NCBI GenBank assembly: GCA_016703945.1
Contig: JADJBC010000007.1
Coordinates: 124,001-188,000 of the forward strand
Source of the DNA: Candidatus Aalborgicola danicus
GTDB taxonomy: Bacteria > Pseudomonadota > Gammaproteobacteria > Burkholderiales > Burkholderiaceae_C
Direction of reading: 5' to 3'
DNA: 64,000 nucleotides
Shown here: positions 50,828 through 59,476 of the stretch, in pieces
Numbering within the stretch: position 1 is the stretch's first letter
Layout: the number at the start of each line of letters is the position of its first letter
Notes under the pieces: model-generated
Database searches by the model: none
What the model was told of the DNA's origin: nothing
What the model saw: only the letters and a program-made list of their open reading frames with translations
Program-made: the position numbers and the translations under genes

Positions 50828-52324
50828 TTACTCTTGAGAAGCGGCTTCATCGGTAAACCAATGTTCGCGCGCCTTCATGATCAGGGTCTTGGCTTCGTCC
50901 GCAGACTGACCAGTAATATCGGTGAGTTCGTCAACCGCCAGGTCGGCCAGGTCGTCGAGTGTGTGTACGCCGCCGTCGGCCAGTTTGCCGATCAATTCAG
51001 GCGTCAAACCTTCCAGGTCGCGCAAATCCTGCGAGACTTCTTCCACACTTTCTTCATGGGCGATTTCCATCGTCAACAAAGCGTTTTTGGCTCGGGTGCG
51101 CAGTTCGTTCACAGTTTCTTCATCGAAACTTTCAATCTCCAGCATTTCCTGCAGCGGCACATAGGCCACCTCTTCCAGGCTGGTGAATCCTTCGGCAATC
51201 AGGATGTCGGCAATTTCTTCGTCCACATCCAGCTTTTCCATGAACAGCTTGCGACCCTGGTCAGTTTCGCTGGCCTGCTTCTGGGCAGACTCTGCCGCAT
51301 CCAGAATATTGATGCGCCAACCGGTTAGCTCGGATGCCAAACGTACGTTCTGGCCGCCACGGCCAATGGCAATCGCAAGATTTTCTTCGTCCACCACCAC
51401 GTCCATGGCGTGCCGCTCTTCGTCCACGACGATGCTGGACACGTTGGCGGGTGCCAAAGCGCCAATCACAAACTGGGCAGGATCCTCACTCCACAATACG
51501 ATGTCGACACGTTCGCCGGCCAACTCATTGGTCACACCGTTAACACGGGTGCCACGCACGCCGACGCAGGTACCAATCGGATCAACGCGCTTGTCGTGCG
51601 ACAACACGGCAATCTTGGCGCGAGAACCTGCATCACGGGCGCAGGATTTGATTTCCAGCAGGCCTTGTTCGATTTCGGGTACTTCCTGGCGGAACAACTC
51701 GATCATGAATTCGGGTGCCGAGCGCGACAACACGATGGGTGCGCCACGCAAGGTCAAGTCCACTTCCATGATCATGGCGCGCACACGGTCGCCGGTACGC
51801 AGGTTTTCCTTGGGGATCATCTCACTGCGGCGCAGGCGGCCTTCGACACGGCCGCTTTCCACAATCAGATCACCCTTGTCCATGCGCTTGACGGTACCAA
51901 CAAAAATCTTCTCGCCACGCGACATGAAGTCGTTGAGCAGCATTTCACGTTCGGCGTCACGGATCTTTTGCAGAATGACTTGCTTGGCCGCCATGGCGCC
52001 GATACGGCCAATCGGCACGGAGGGCACGGACTCTTCGATGTGTTCATCCACCTCGATGTCGGGAATCTGCTCTTTGGCTTCGAACAGCAGGATTTCCTGA
52101 TCCGGCAATTGCAGACCCGCTTCATCGGGGACCACATGCCAGCGGCGAAAGGTTTCGTAGTTTCCACTATCGCGGTCCAGGGCGACGCGAATATCCACGT
52201 CGCCGGGATACAGCTTCTTGGTCGCTTGGGCCAGGGCTGCTTCTACAGCGCCCAACACCACATCACGCTCCACGTTCTTCTCACGTGAGATTGCCTCTAC
52301 CAGCATCAACAGTTCGCGATTCAT
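50828..52324 (-). CDS. nusA: Transcription termination/antitermination factor NusA
   Basis: 498 residues: N-terminal RNA polymerase-binding domain, S1 domain ('GTVKRMDKGDLIVESGRVEG'), KH1 and KH2 ('PIGTCVGVRGTRVNGVTNEL', 'IAIGRGGQNVRLASELTGW'), and two acidic AR repeats at the end, as in E. coli. It sits between rimP and infB. A terminator hairpin in the operon leader (53125-53156) makes self-control by attenuation plausible. Confidence 0.98.
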   Translation of the reverse strand: MNRELLMLVEAISREKNVERDVVLGAVEAALAQATKKLYPGDVDIRVALDRDSGNYETFRRWHVVPDEAGLQLPDQEILLFEAKEQIPDIEVDEHIEESVPSVPIGRIGAMAAKQVILQKIRDAEREMLLNDFMSRGEKIFVGTVKRMDKGDLIVESGRVEGRLRRSEMIPKENLRTGDRVRAMIMEVDLTLRGAPIVLSRSAPEFMIELFRQEVPEIEQGLLEIKSCARDAGSRAKIAVLSHDKRVDPIGTCVGVRGTRVNGVTNELAGERVDIVLWSEDPAQFVIGALAPANVSSIVVDEERHAMDVVVDEENLAIAIGRGGQNVRLASELTGWRINILDAAESAQKQASETDQGRKLFMEKLDVDEEIADILIAEGFTSLEEVAYVPLQEMLEIESFDEETVNELRTRAKNALLTMEIAHEESVEEVSQDLRDLEGLTPELIGKLADGGVHTLDDLADLAVDELTDITGQSADEAKTLIMKAREHWFTDEAASQE

Positions 52325-52414
52325 GCCATGACTCTCCTGAACACTCGATTTAACCTATACAAAATTTCAAAAATGGAAGATACAGATCCCTTGAAGACCT
52401 GCCACCTTCAACAC

Positions 52415-53092
52415 TCATTCCGTGTCGACCTCTGCGCCATCCGTTCCGCCGGGCCCACCGCGGCCTTTGAAGCTGACGATGGGCGCAAGTCGCGACTCAC
52501 GCAACTCATCCAACGTAAAACCCAAGGCCTGCAAAGGCGGTGGAATACGCTTTTTGCTGACCTTTTGACCGGGCTTGACAGGTGGTGCATCGCTCCAAAC
52601 GATTTGCCAACCCGCTGCGCCATCTGCCGCCACCACTTTCTCCAGCGTGCCGCGAAACTTCTTGCGGCTTGCATGTACTTGGCCACCGGCAGCGGCACCC
52701 ATCGGTGCCTTCAACGTAATGTCGATTACATGACCGACAAAACGCTCGAAATCCTGTGCGTGGCGCAAAGGGCGGTCGATACCGGGCGAAGAAATCTCCA
52801 GCCGCTTGTATTCGATACCATCCACTTCCAGCGCAAACTGCAACTGGCGATTAACCTTCTCGCAGTCTTCAACATTGATAAACTGCTCCGGCTGCGGCCG
52901 ACACGCGCCAGCGTTATGCGGCTCGCCGCCTCCCAATGAGGCCAACCCGCCTTGAGACGGTCCAGCGGAGGGTTGTGCTGTCCAAGGCAAATCTATGGTG
53001 ATACGCAGCAGGCCTCCGGCGGAGCGCTCGATCTCCACCAAGTCATATCCCAGACCACTAACGGTTTGCTCAACAATGTCCTGCAATGCCAC
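52415..53092 (-). CDS. rimP: Ribosome maturation factor RimP, with an unusual insert
   Basis: 30S assembly factor, 225 residues against about 150 in E. coli. Conserved parts are 'VEQTVSGLGYDLVEIE', 'INVEDCEKVNRQLQFALEV' and 'LEISSPGIDRPL'. Between 'RITIDLPW' and 'INVEDCEK' there are ~35 extra residues (TAQPSAGPSQGGLASLGGG... with a Cys), Gly/Ala/Pro-rich. The C-terminus is also extended by a Gly/Asp tail. The insert lies in the loop of the N-terminal domain, so folding is probably unharmed. First gene of the operon. Confidence 0.95.
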   Translation of the reverse strand: MALQDIVEQTVSGLGYDLVEIERSAGGLLRITIDLPWTAQPSAGPSQGGLASLGGGEPHNAGACRPQPEQFINVEDCEKVNRQLQFALEVDGIEYKRLEISSPGIDRPLRHAQDFERFVGHVIDITLKAPMGAAAGGQVHASRKKFRGTLEKVVAADGAAGWQIVWSDAPPVKPGQKVSKKRIPPPLQALGFTLDELRESRLAPIVSFKGRGGPGGTDGAEVDTE

Positions 53093-53124
53093 TTCTAATG
53101 TGCCCGCTCAAAAACAATCGCCCA

Positions 53125-53156
53125 AAAAAAACGGGCGGTAGTTACCCGCCCGTTTG
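53125..53156 (-). terminator. Intrinsic terminator in the leader of the rimP-nusA-infB operon
   Basis: On the minus strand AAACGGGCGG-GTAACTA-CCGCCCGTTT makes a perfect 10-bp stem followed by five more T. It lies 32 bp upstream of the rimP start. As no gene on that strand ends before it, it probably works as a leader attenuator rather than as the end of another transcript. Confidence 0.75.
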
Positions 53157-53355
53157 GTCGTGAGCCCGGATTGTACTGTAAAAACGTGCTAAGAACCTTG
53201 ATTCGTAAGGGTTATTCAAGCCGGGCTGGTGAAATATGGGTGATTGGGGCGCACAGCGGACCGGTGAACTGCCCGTATGGCGCTTGCAAATCCATTTGCG
53301 CCGCATGGGCATGCGACAATTCCGGCCAGAGACATGCACTACATAAGAGGATGAA

Positions 53356-54144
53356 ATGGGATTTTTAGCAGGCAAAAAGTTATTGATTACGGGTGTGTTG
53401 TCAACCCGCTCCATTGCGTACGGCATTGCCAAGGCTTGCCACGACCAGGGTGCTGAACTGGCGTTCAGCTACGTGGGTGAGCGATTCAAGGACCGCATCA
53501 CCGAATTCGCGGCCGACTTCAACTCTAAGCTGATTTTTGATTGTGACGTGGCGGACGACGCCCAGATCGACAAGCTGTTTGCCGATTTGGCCGTGCACTG
53601 GCCCAAATTTGACGGTTTTGTGCACAGCATTGGTTTTGCCCCGCGCGAAGCCATTGCCGGCAATTTTCTGGATGGCCTGACACGTGAAAATTTCCGCATC
53701 GCCCACGACATCAGCGCCTACAGCTTCCCAGGCATGGCCAAGGCCGCCCTGCCCTACCTGAACGACACGGCGTCCTTGCTAACGCTAACCTATCTCGGTG
53801 GCGTGCGCGTGGTCCCCAGCTACAACACCATGGGTCTGGCCAAAGCCTCGCTGGAGTCGTCAGTACGTTATCTGGCCGAGGCTATTGGTTCACGCGGCAT
53901 GCGGGTCAACGGCCTGAGCGCCGGTGCCATCAAGACGCTGGCTGCCAGCGGCATCAAGGATTTTGGCAAGTTGCTGTCGATTTCGGCCAACGCCTCACCG
54001 CTCCGCCGCAATGTGACCATTGACGAGGTGGGTAATGTCGCCGCATTCCTGCTGAGCGACTTGGCTTCCGGCATGACCGGGCAGATCACCTATGTGGATT
54101 GCGGGGTCAGCCAGTCGGCCGTAGCCGTTCTGGAAAATCCTTAA
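53356..54144 (+). CDS. fabI: Enoyl-[acyl-carrier-protein] reductase I (NADH)
   Basis: 262-residue short-chain dehydrogenase that reduces the enoyl-ACP in fatty acid elongation and is the triclosan target. NADH-binding motif 'LITGVLSTRSIAYGIAKA'. Active site 'YLGGVRVVPSYNTMGLAKASLE' with Tyr-x6-Lys. C-terminal 'GNVAAFLLSDLASGMTGQITYVDCG'. Divergent from rimP, and followed by a repeat and a strong terminator shared with the convergent decarboxylase gene. Confidence 0.98.
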   Translation: MGFLAGKKLLITGVLSTRSIAYGIAKACHDQGAELAFSYVGERFKDRITEFAADFNSKLIFDCDVADDAQIDKLFADLAVHWPKFDGFVHSIGFAPREAIAGNFLDGLTRENFRIAHDISAYSFPGMAKAALPYLNDTASLLTLTYLGGVRVVPSYNTMGLAKASLESSVRYLAEAIGSRGMRVNGLSAGAIKTLAASGIKDFGKLLSISANASPLRRNVTIDEVGNVAAFLLSDLASGMTGQITYVDCGVSQSAVAVLENP

Positions 54145-54153
54145 GCCAAATGA

Positions 54154-54204
54154 GCCGCTAGCCCTCGCGAAATATGCATGGGTAGCTATCAAAAATATAG
54201 CGCC
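54154..54204 (-). repeat. 50-bp dispersed repeat, copy G (intergenic)
   Basis: On the minus strand it reads GCGCTATA, TTGATAGCTA, CATATTTCGCGAGGGCTAGCGGC. One end supplies the left arm of the fabI terminator. Confidence 0.75.
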
Positions 54205-54224
54205 CCACGGGCGCTATATTTTTT
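54194..54224. terminator. Bidirectional terminator between fabI and the decarboxylase gene
   Basis: AATATAGCGCCC-CAC-GGGCGCTATATT is a perfect 12-bp stem followed by TTTT on the + strand. On the minus strand the stem is also followed by T-rich sequence. It can serve both convergent genes. Confidence 0.9.
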
Positions 54225-54239
54225 GGGGTGTTGACAGGG

Positions 54240-56513
54240 TTACTTCACACAATCCGCGTAGTAATGCACCACGCCATCCTCACCCCGCTCTTCCACCAGC
54301 CCATGGATGTCGGTCTCAAACCCGGGGCATTTGGCATTGAACTCACGTGAAAACTTGAGGTAATCCACAATCTTCTTGTTGAACACTTCGCCGGGAATCA
54401 GCAACGGAATACCGGGCGGGTAAGGTGTCACCAGACCCACCGTGATGCGACCTTCCAGCTTGTCGATTTCCACCCGCTCGGTCTGGCGCAGCGCGATGTG
54501 GGCATAGGCGTCGCTGGGCTTCATGGCCGGTGTCAGGTCGCTCAGGTACATGTCGGTGGTCAAGCGCGCGATATCGTATTTGGCGTACAGCGCGTGCACG
54601 TGCTGGCACAGATCGGCCAGGCCCATTTGTTCGTACTTGGGGTACTTCTGGCAGAACTCTGGCAGGATGCGCCACATCGGCTGGTTCTTGTCGTAGTCGT
54701 CCTTGAACTGCTGCAAGGCTGTCAACATGCTGTTCCAGCGGCCCTTGGTGATGCCGATGGTGAACATGATGAAGAAGCTGTACAGACCGGTCTTCTCCAC
54801 CACCACGCCGTGCTCGGCCAAAAACTTGGTCACGATGCTGGCCGGAATACCAGTCTTGGCAAACTTGCCGTTCAAATCCATGCCGGGCGTCACGATGGTG
54901 GACTTGATGGGGTCCAGCATATTGAAGCCGGTGGCCATCTTGCCAAAGCCATGCCAGTTGACACCCGCCTTGGCGTTCTTGGACTCGCCTTTGATGATCC
55001 AGTCGTCAGAGTGGCCAATGCCTTCCTCGGCCAACTTGTCGGGTCCCCAGACCTTGAACCACCAGTCCTTGCCGTATTCCTCATCCACCTTGCGCATGGC
55101 GCGGCGGAAATCCAGGGCTTCGGCAATGCTTTCTTCGACCAAAGCGGTGCCACCGGGTGGCTCCATCATCGCCGCCGCCACGTCGCAGCTGGCGATGATG
55201 CTGTACTGCGGTGAGGTTGACGTATGCATCAAATACGCTTCGTTGAACAAGTGTTTGTCCAGCTTTACGGTTTGAGAGTCTTGCACCAGTACCTGGCTGG
55301 CCTGGCTGATACCCGCCAACAGCTTGTGGATGGAGTGGGTGGCATACACCATGGCATGTTTGGGGCGCGCACGGCGCTTGCCCATGGCGTGGTAGGAGCC
55401 GTAGAAGGGATGGAAAGCTGCGTGGGGCAACCAGGCTTCGTCAAAGTGCAGATTCTCCACATAACCATCCAGCATGCCCTTGATGGTCTCGGTGTTGTAC
55501 AAGACGCCATCGTAGGTGGACTGGGTAAGGGTCAGCACCCTCGGTTTGACTTTCTTGGCGTCCACACCGCGCAGCAAAGGATTGAGGCTGATCTTGCGCT
55601 GAATGGAGGCCTGCTCAAACTCTTCTTTGGGGATGGGTCCAATGATGCCGAAGTGGTTGCGTGTGGGCTTCAGAAACACCGGTATGGAGCCGGTCATGAT
55701 GATGGCGTGCAGGATGGACTTGTGGCAGTTGCGGTCCACCACGACTACGTCGCCCGGCGCCACTGTGTGGTGCCACACCATCTTGTTGCTGGTACTCGTG
55801 CCATTGGTGACGAAGAAACAGTGGTCGGCGTTGAAGATACGCGCGGCATTGCGTTCGGATGCACCCACCGGGCCATCGTGATCCAGCAACTGCCCCAGTT
55901 CTTCCACCGCGTTGCAGACGTCGGCGCGCAACATGTTTTCACCAAAAAACTGGTGGAACATCTGGCCCACAGGGCTCTTCAAAAACGCAACACCTCCCGA
56001 GTGGCCGGGGCAGTGCCACGAATACGAGCCGTCTTCCGCGTAGTCCAGCAAGGCCTTGAAGAACGGTGGTTGCACCCCTTCCAGATAACTCTTGGCCTCA
56101 CGCAGGATGTGGCGGGCCACAAACTCAGGGGTGTCCTCGAACATATGGATAAAACCATGCAGTTCGCGCAGGATGTCATTGGGGATGTGGCGCGATGTTT
56201 TGGTTTCGCCGTAGACATATATCGGCACATCCAGATTCTTGCGGCGCACTTCCTCAATAAAGTGGCGCAGGTTCAGCACGGCGGGGTCCAGATCGGGGCC
56301 GGGTGTGAACTCTTCGTCGTCAATGGACAAAATGAAGGCGCTGGCGCGGCTCTGCTGTTGCGCAAACTGGCTCAGGTCGCCGTAGCTGGTCACGCCCAGC
56401 ACCTCAAAACCTTCGGTTTCGATCGCCTGGGCCAACGCGCGGATGCCCAAGCCCGAGGTATTCTCGGAGCGAAAGTCCTCGTCGATGATGACGATGGGAA
56501 AGCGAAATTTCAT
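54240..56513 (-). CDS. Inducible-type arginine/lysine/ornithine decarboxylase
   Basis: 757-residue PLP enzyme of the fold III (prokaryotic OKR) group. The N-terminal wing domain resembles a receiver ('PIVIIDEDFRSENTSGLGIRALAQAIE'). The core has the PLP lysine K397 in 'ATHSIHKLLAGISQAS', with 'HFDEAWLPHAAFHPFYG' and 'CPGHSGGVAFLKSPVGQ'. The lysine region (THSxHKLL...SQAS) is nearest to arginine decarboxylase AdiA, but lysine use is also possible. It makes a polyamine precursor and consumes a proton, so it serves acid resistance or polyamine supply. No antiporter gene is adjacent. Confidence 0.93.
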   Translation of the reverse strand: MKFRFPIVIIDEDFRSENTSGLGIRALAQAIETEGFEVLGVTSYGDLSQFAQQQSRASAFILSIDDEEFTPGPDLDPAVLNLRHFIEEVRRKNLDVPIYVYGETKTSRHIPNDILRELHGFIHMFEDTPEFVARHILREAKSYLEGVQPPFFKALLDYAEDGSYSWHCPGHSGGVAFLKSPVGQMFHQFFGENMLRADVCNAVEELGQLLDHDGPVGASERNAARIFNADHCFFVTNGTSTSNKMVWHHTVAPGDVVVVDRNCHKSILHAIIMTGSIPVFLKPTRNHFGIIGPIPKEEFEQASIQRKISLNPLLRGVDAKKVKPRVLTLTQSTYDGVLYNTETIKGMLDGYVENLHFDEAWLPHAAFHPFYGSYHAMGKRRARPKHAMVYATHSIHKLLAGISQASQVLVQDSQTVKLDKHLFNEAYLMHTSTSPQYSIIASCDVAAAMMEPPGGTALVEESIAEALDFRRAMRKVDEEYGKDWWFKVWGPDKLAEEGIGHSDDWIIKGESKNAKAGVNWHGFGKMATGFNMLDPIKSTIVTPGMDLNGKFAKTGIPASIVTKFLAEHGVVVEKTGLYSFFIMFTIGITKGRWNSMLTALQQFKDDYDKNQPMWRILPEFCQKYPKYEQMGLADLCQHVHALYAKYDIARLTTDMYLSDLTPAMKPSDAYAHIALRQTERVEIDKLEGRITVGLVTPYPPGIPLLIPGEVFNKKIVDYLKFSREFNAKCPGFETDIHGLVEERGEDGVVHYYADCVK

Positions 56514-56644
56514 GGGGGGCTCCAGCTGCAGGCGCGAAAAATAATAAAAACAGGCGCGAAGTGTAAGGACTTATTGTGTCTGGCAGCTTGCGTGGCTCGG
56601 CTTTTGCCCCAAAATGTCGTGATCGCAACACATGCAAGGACCCT

Positions 56645-57070
56645 ATGGCCGAATCCTCACTCTGGTGGCTGCTCGCTGGCACGGCAGTAGGCATCGAATT
56701 GGTGACCGGAACTTTCTACCTCTTGATGCTGGCCATCGGGCTTGCTGCGGCGGCTGTATCTGCCCACATGGGGGCCAGCTTTACGTCACAAATCGTGGTT
56801 GCTGCGGTGGCGTCAGCGGGCACGGTTTTAGGGTGGCACCGTTATAAAAAAGCCCAACCCTCTGCCCTGCCCGCCAATGCCAATCGAGATGTCAATCTGG
56901 ATATTGGTGAAACCATCCAGATCGAAGCCTGGAACCCGGATGGCACCAGTACCGTCAAGTACCGGGGCGCCAATTGGGCGGTCAGCAGTGTTTCGGGCGG
57001 CCCTCTGGCTGCCGGCCCGCATCAGGTGGTTGAGGTAATAGGCAGCCGCCTAATCGTTCGCAAACTGTGA
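56645..57070 (+). CDS. NfeD family membrane protein
   Basis: 141 residues: two or three helices ('WWLLAGTAVGIELVTGTFYLLMLAIGLAAAAV', 'SQIVVAAVASAGTVLG'), then a soluble OB-fold domain ('NLDIGETIQIEAWNPDGTSTVKYRG'). NfeD proteins partner with SPFH/stomatin proteins, and one is encoded 48 bp downstream. Start at 56645 chosen by the membrane start. Confidence 0.9.
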   Translation: MAESSLWWLLAGTAVGIELVTGTFYLLMLAIGLAAAAVSAHMGASFTSQIVVAAVASAGTVLGWHRYKKAQPSALPANANRDVNLDIGETIQIEAWNPDGTSTVKYRGANWAVSSVSGGPLAAGPHQVVEVIGSRLIVRKL

Positions 57071-57118
57071 GAGTCACCCCGGTGCGACAGGCGACAGTGG
57101 TACTTTTCTAAAGGAAAC

Positions 57119-58030
57119 ATGATGGAAATTGCAATTATTTTGCTGGTTGTTGCGGTGATTTTTGGATTCAAGTCGATCAAGGTTGTCCCGCAGCAGCATG
57201 CCTGGGTCATTGAGCGTTGGGGCAAGTACCGCGATACTTTGACCCCAGGTCTGAACTGGGTGGTGCCTTTTATGGACCGGGTGGCCTACAAACACTTGCT
57301 GAAAGAAGTCCCACTGGACATTCCCAGCCAGGTTTGCATCACGCGTGACAACACGCAGTTGCAGGTGGACGGCATTTTGTACTTTCAGGTGACTGACGCC
57401 ATGCGGGCCAGCTACGGCTCCAGCAACTATGTGGTGGCCATTTCCCAACTGGCACAAACATCCTTGCGCTCGGTCATCGGCAAGCTGGAACTGGACAAAA
57501 CCTTTGAAGAGCGCGACATCATCAACGCCCAGGTGGTACAAGCCATTGACGAGGCGGCGTTGAACTGGGGTGTCAAGGTGCTGCGTTACGAAATCAAGGA
57601 CCTGACGCCACCCAAGGAAATCCTGCATGCCATGCAGCAGCAGATTACTGCGGAGCGCGAAAAGCGCGCCCTGATCGCCGCGTCTGAGGGACGTCGCCAG
57701 GAACAAATCAACATCGCCACCGGGGAGCGCGAAGCCTTTATCGCCCGCTCCGAAGGTGAAAAACAAGCCGCCATCAACAACGCGCAGGGGCAAGCCGCCG
57801 CCATTTTGACGGTTGCAGAAGCCAATGCCCAGGCCATTGAACGGGTTGCTGCGGCCATTCGCCAACCCGGCGGTGAACAAGCCGTGCAACTTAAAGTTGC
57901 CGAACAGGCCGTTCACGCCTACTCCAAGGTGGCGGCTGACGCCACGACAACATTGATTGTTCCCAGCAACATGACAGAGGTCGCCGCCCTGATTGGCTCG
58001 GCCATGAAAATGGTGCAAACCTCAAAATAG
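57119..58030 (+). CDS. SPFH/stomatin-like protein (QmcA-like)
   Basis: 303 residues: one N-terminal helix (IAIILLVVAVIFGF), the SPFH domain ('IKVVPQQHAWVIERWGKY', 'VDGILYFQVTDAMRASYG', 'RDIINAQVVQAIDEAALNWG') and a Glu/Ala-rich coiled region that builds cage-like oligomers ('ALIAASEGRRQEQINIATGE'). Forms membrane microdomain assemblies, with NfeD as its usual partner. RBS AAAGGAA is well placed before two adjacent ATG codons. Confidence 0.93.
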   Translation: MMEIAIILLVVAVIFGFKSIKVVPQQHAWVIERWGKYRDTLTPGLNWVVPFMDRVAYKHLLKEVPLDIPSQVCITRDNTQLQVDGILYFQVTDAMRASYGSSNYVVAISQLAQTSLRSVIGKLELDKTFEERDIINAQVVQAIDEAALNWGVKVLRYEIKDLTPPKEILHAMQQQITAEREKRALIAASEGRRQEQINIATGEREAFIARSEGEKQAAINNAQGQAAAILTVAEANAQAIERVAAAIRQPGGEQAVQLKVAEQAVHAYSKVAADATTTLIVPSNMTEVAALIGSAMKMVQTSK

Positions 58031-58081
58031 CGTTGAAGCGCGTGTGGCGCAACGTAATGGATCGCTTGACCGGAGAACTCC

Positions 58082-58894
58082 GTGCAACACGTTCGAATGC
58101 CTGCGGTAGCGGGCTCCTTTTACCCTGACCAGCAGCAAGTATTGTCCGCGGCGGTGCTGTCGATGTTGCAGTCGGCTGCGCTGCGTACTGGCCGCCCTGT
58201 ACAAGCGCCCAAAGCACTGATCGTCCCTCATGCGGGGTATGTCTACTCGGGCGCAACCGCCGCCCTGGCCTATGCCCAACTCGCGGCCGTCAAAAGCACA
58301 GTGAAAAAGGTGGTCTTGTTAGGTCCTGTGCACAGGGTTGCGGTACGCGGACTGGCCCTGCCCGGTGTTGACACGTTTCAATCGCCCCTCGGCAAGGTGG
58401 AATTGGATCTGGAAGCGGTAGCGGCTATTACCCCCATGCCGCAAGTCGTGACCAGCGCCGCAGCGCATGCCAAAGAGCATTCTTTGGAAGTTCAGTTGCC
58501 CTTTCTGCAGTCGGTGCTGGATGATTTCAAACTGGTTCCATTGGCGGTCGGCAACGTGCACCCGCAGGAGGTCGCACAGGTGCTGGAGAGGCTGTGGGGC
58601 GGCCCAGAAACCTTGATCGTGGTGAGCTCGGACTTATCCCACTTTCGCCCCTATGCCAGTGCTCAGGCCTTTGATCAGGCAACGGTTCAGACTATCTTGG
58701 CCGCAGCTCCGACCTTGAACCACGAACAGGCCTGCGGTGCAACACCCATCAATGGCCTGCTACTAGCGGCGGCCCGCCACCATTTGCAACCTGCGTTGCT
58801 GGGACTTTGCAACTCCGGTGACAGTTGCGGAGACCAGACCCGGGTCGTTGGCTATGCATCCATCAGCTTTCAGGAGACCGTAGATGCTGCCTGA
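58082..58894 (+). CDS. amrB: AmmeMemoRadiSam system protein B (MEMO1-like)
   Basis: 270 residues related to human MEMO1 and to class III non-heme dioxygenases. Possible metal or active-site residues are in 'PHAGYVYSGATAA', 'LLGPVHR', 'EHSLEVQLPFLQ', 'VVSSDLSHF' and 'SGDSCGD'. It starts with GTG at 58082, supported by GGAG at suitable distance; an ATG lies five codons later. It overlaps amrA by 11 nt. Function not established. It always travels with amrA and amrS. Confidence 0.92.
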   Translation: MQHVRMPAVAGSFYPDQQQVLSAAVLSMLQSAALRTGRPVQAPKALIVPHAGYVYSGATAALAYAQLAAVKSTVKKVVLLGPVHRVAVRGLALPGVDTFQSPLGKVELDLEAVAAITPMPQVVTSAAAHAKEHSLEVQLPFLQSVLDDFKLVPLAVGNVHPQEVAQVLERLWGGPETLIVVSSDLSHFRPYASAQAFDQATVQTILAAAPTLNHEQACGATPINGLLLAAARHHLQPALLGLCNSGDSCGDQTRVVGYASISFQETVDAA

Positions 58895-59474
58895 TGACGC
58901 TGGCTACATCCTGTTGCCGATCGCGAGAGCAGCGATTGCCAACGCACTGGGGAGCGCGCTTTCGGTGAAAACCGATGCAGCGTGGCTCCAAGACACAGGT
59001 GCCTGTTTTGTCACGCTCAAGCAAGATGGCGCGCTTCGCGGCTGTATCGGTTCATTGGAAGCGCGTCGGTCCTTGTTGACAGACCTGCAAGCCAACGCCG
59101 TGGCGGCTGCGCTGCGCGACTCACGCTTCGCGCCTTTATCCCCGACTGAACTTGAATCCATTCGGGTTGAGGTCTCCGTGCTCTCGAAGATGCAACCCCT
59201 GCAATTCACCAGCGAAGCCGACGCTCTGGCGCAGTTGCGGCCGCATCAAGATGGCGTTGTGTTCCAAAAGGGCAGCCATCGCAGCACCTTCTTGCCCCAG
59301 GTGTGGGACCAATTGCCAGAACCCGCTGCTTTTATGGCCCAGTTGAAGCGCAAGGCTGGACTTTCAAGCACCACTTGGGATGCCCAGGTGCAACTCTGGC
59401 GTTACACCGTGAAAAAGTGGTCTGAGCCAGAAGCCATCACCATCAACAAACCGCCCATGAAACTGCCGGAATAA
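58884..59474 (+). CDS. amrA: AmmeMemoRadiSam system protein A (AMMECR1-like)
   Basis: 196 residues with the AMMECR1 domain, including its hallmark 'LRGCIGSLEARRSLLTDLQANAVAAALRDSRFAPLSP' region (motif LRGCIG) and 'VEVSVLSKMQPL', 'DGVVFQKGSHRSTFLPQVWDQLP'. Proposed to modify or hand on a substrate for the radical SAM partner. No biochemical role is known to me. Lies between amrB and amrS with overlap or 2-nt spacing. Confidence 0.93.
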   Translation: MLPDDAGYILLPIARAAIANALGSALSVKTDAAWLQDTGACFVTLKQDGALRGCIGSLEARRSLLTDLQANAVAAALRDSRFAPLSPTELESIRVEVSVLSKMQPLQFTSEADALAQLRPHQDGVVFQKGSHRSTFLPQVWDQLPEPAAFMAQLKRKAGLSSTTWDAQVQLWRYTVKKWSEPEAITINKPPMKLPE

Positions 59475-59476
59475 CG

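Noticed and set aside
53162..53225. Possible tRNA-like structure (7-bp ends AGCCCGG/CCGGGCT) upstream of rimP
   Set aside because: No TTCGA-type T loop, D arm or anticodon stem could be drawn. It is kept only as a possible leader fold.
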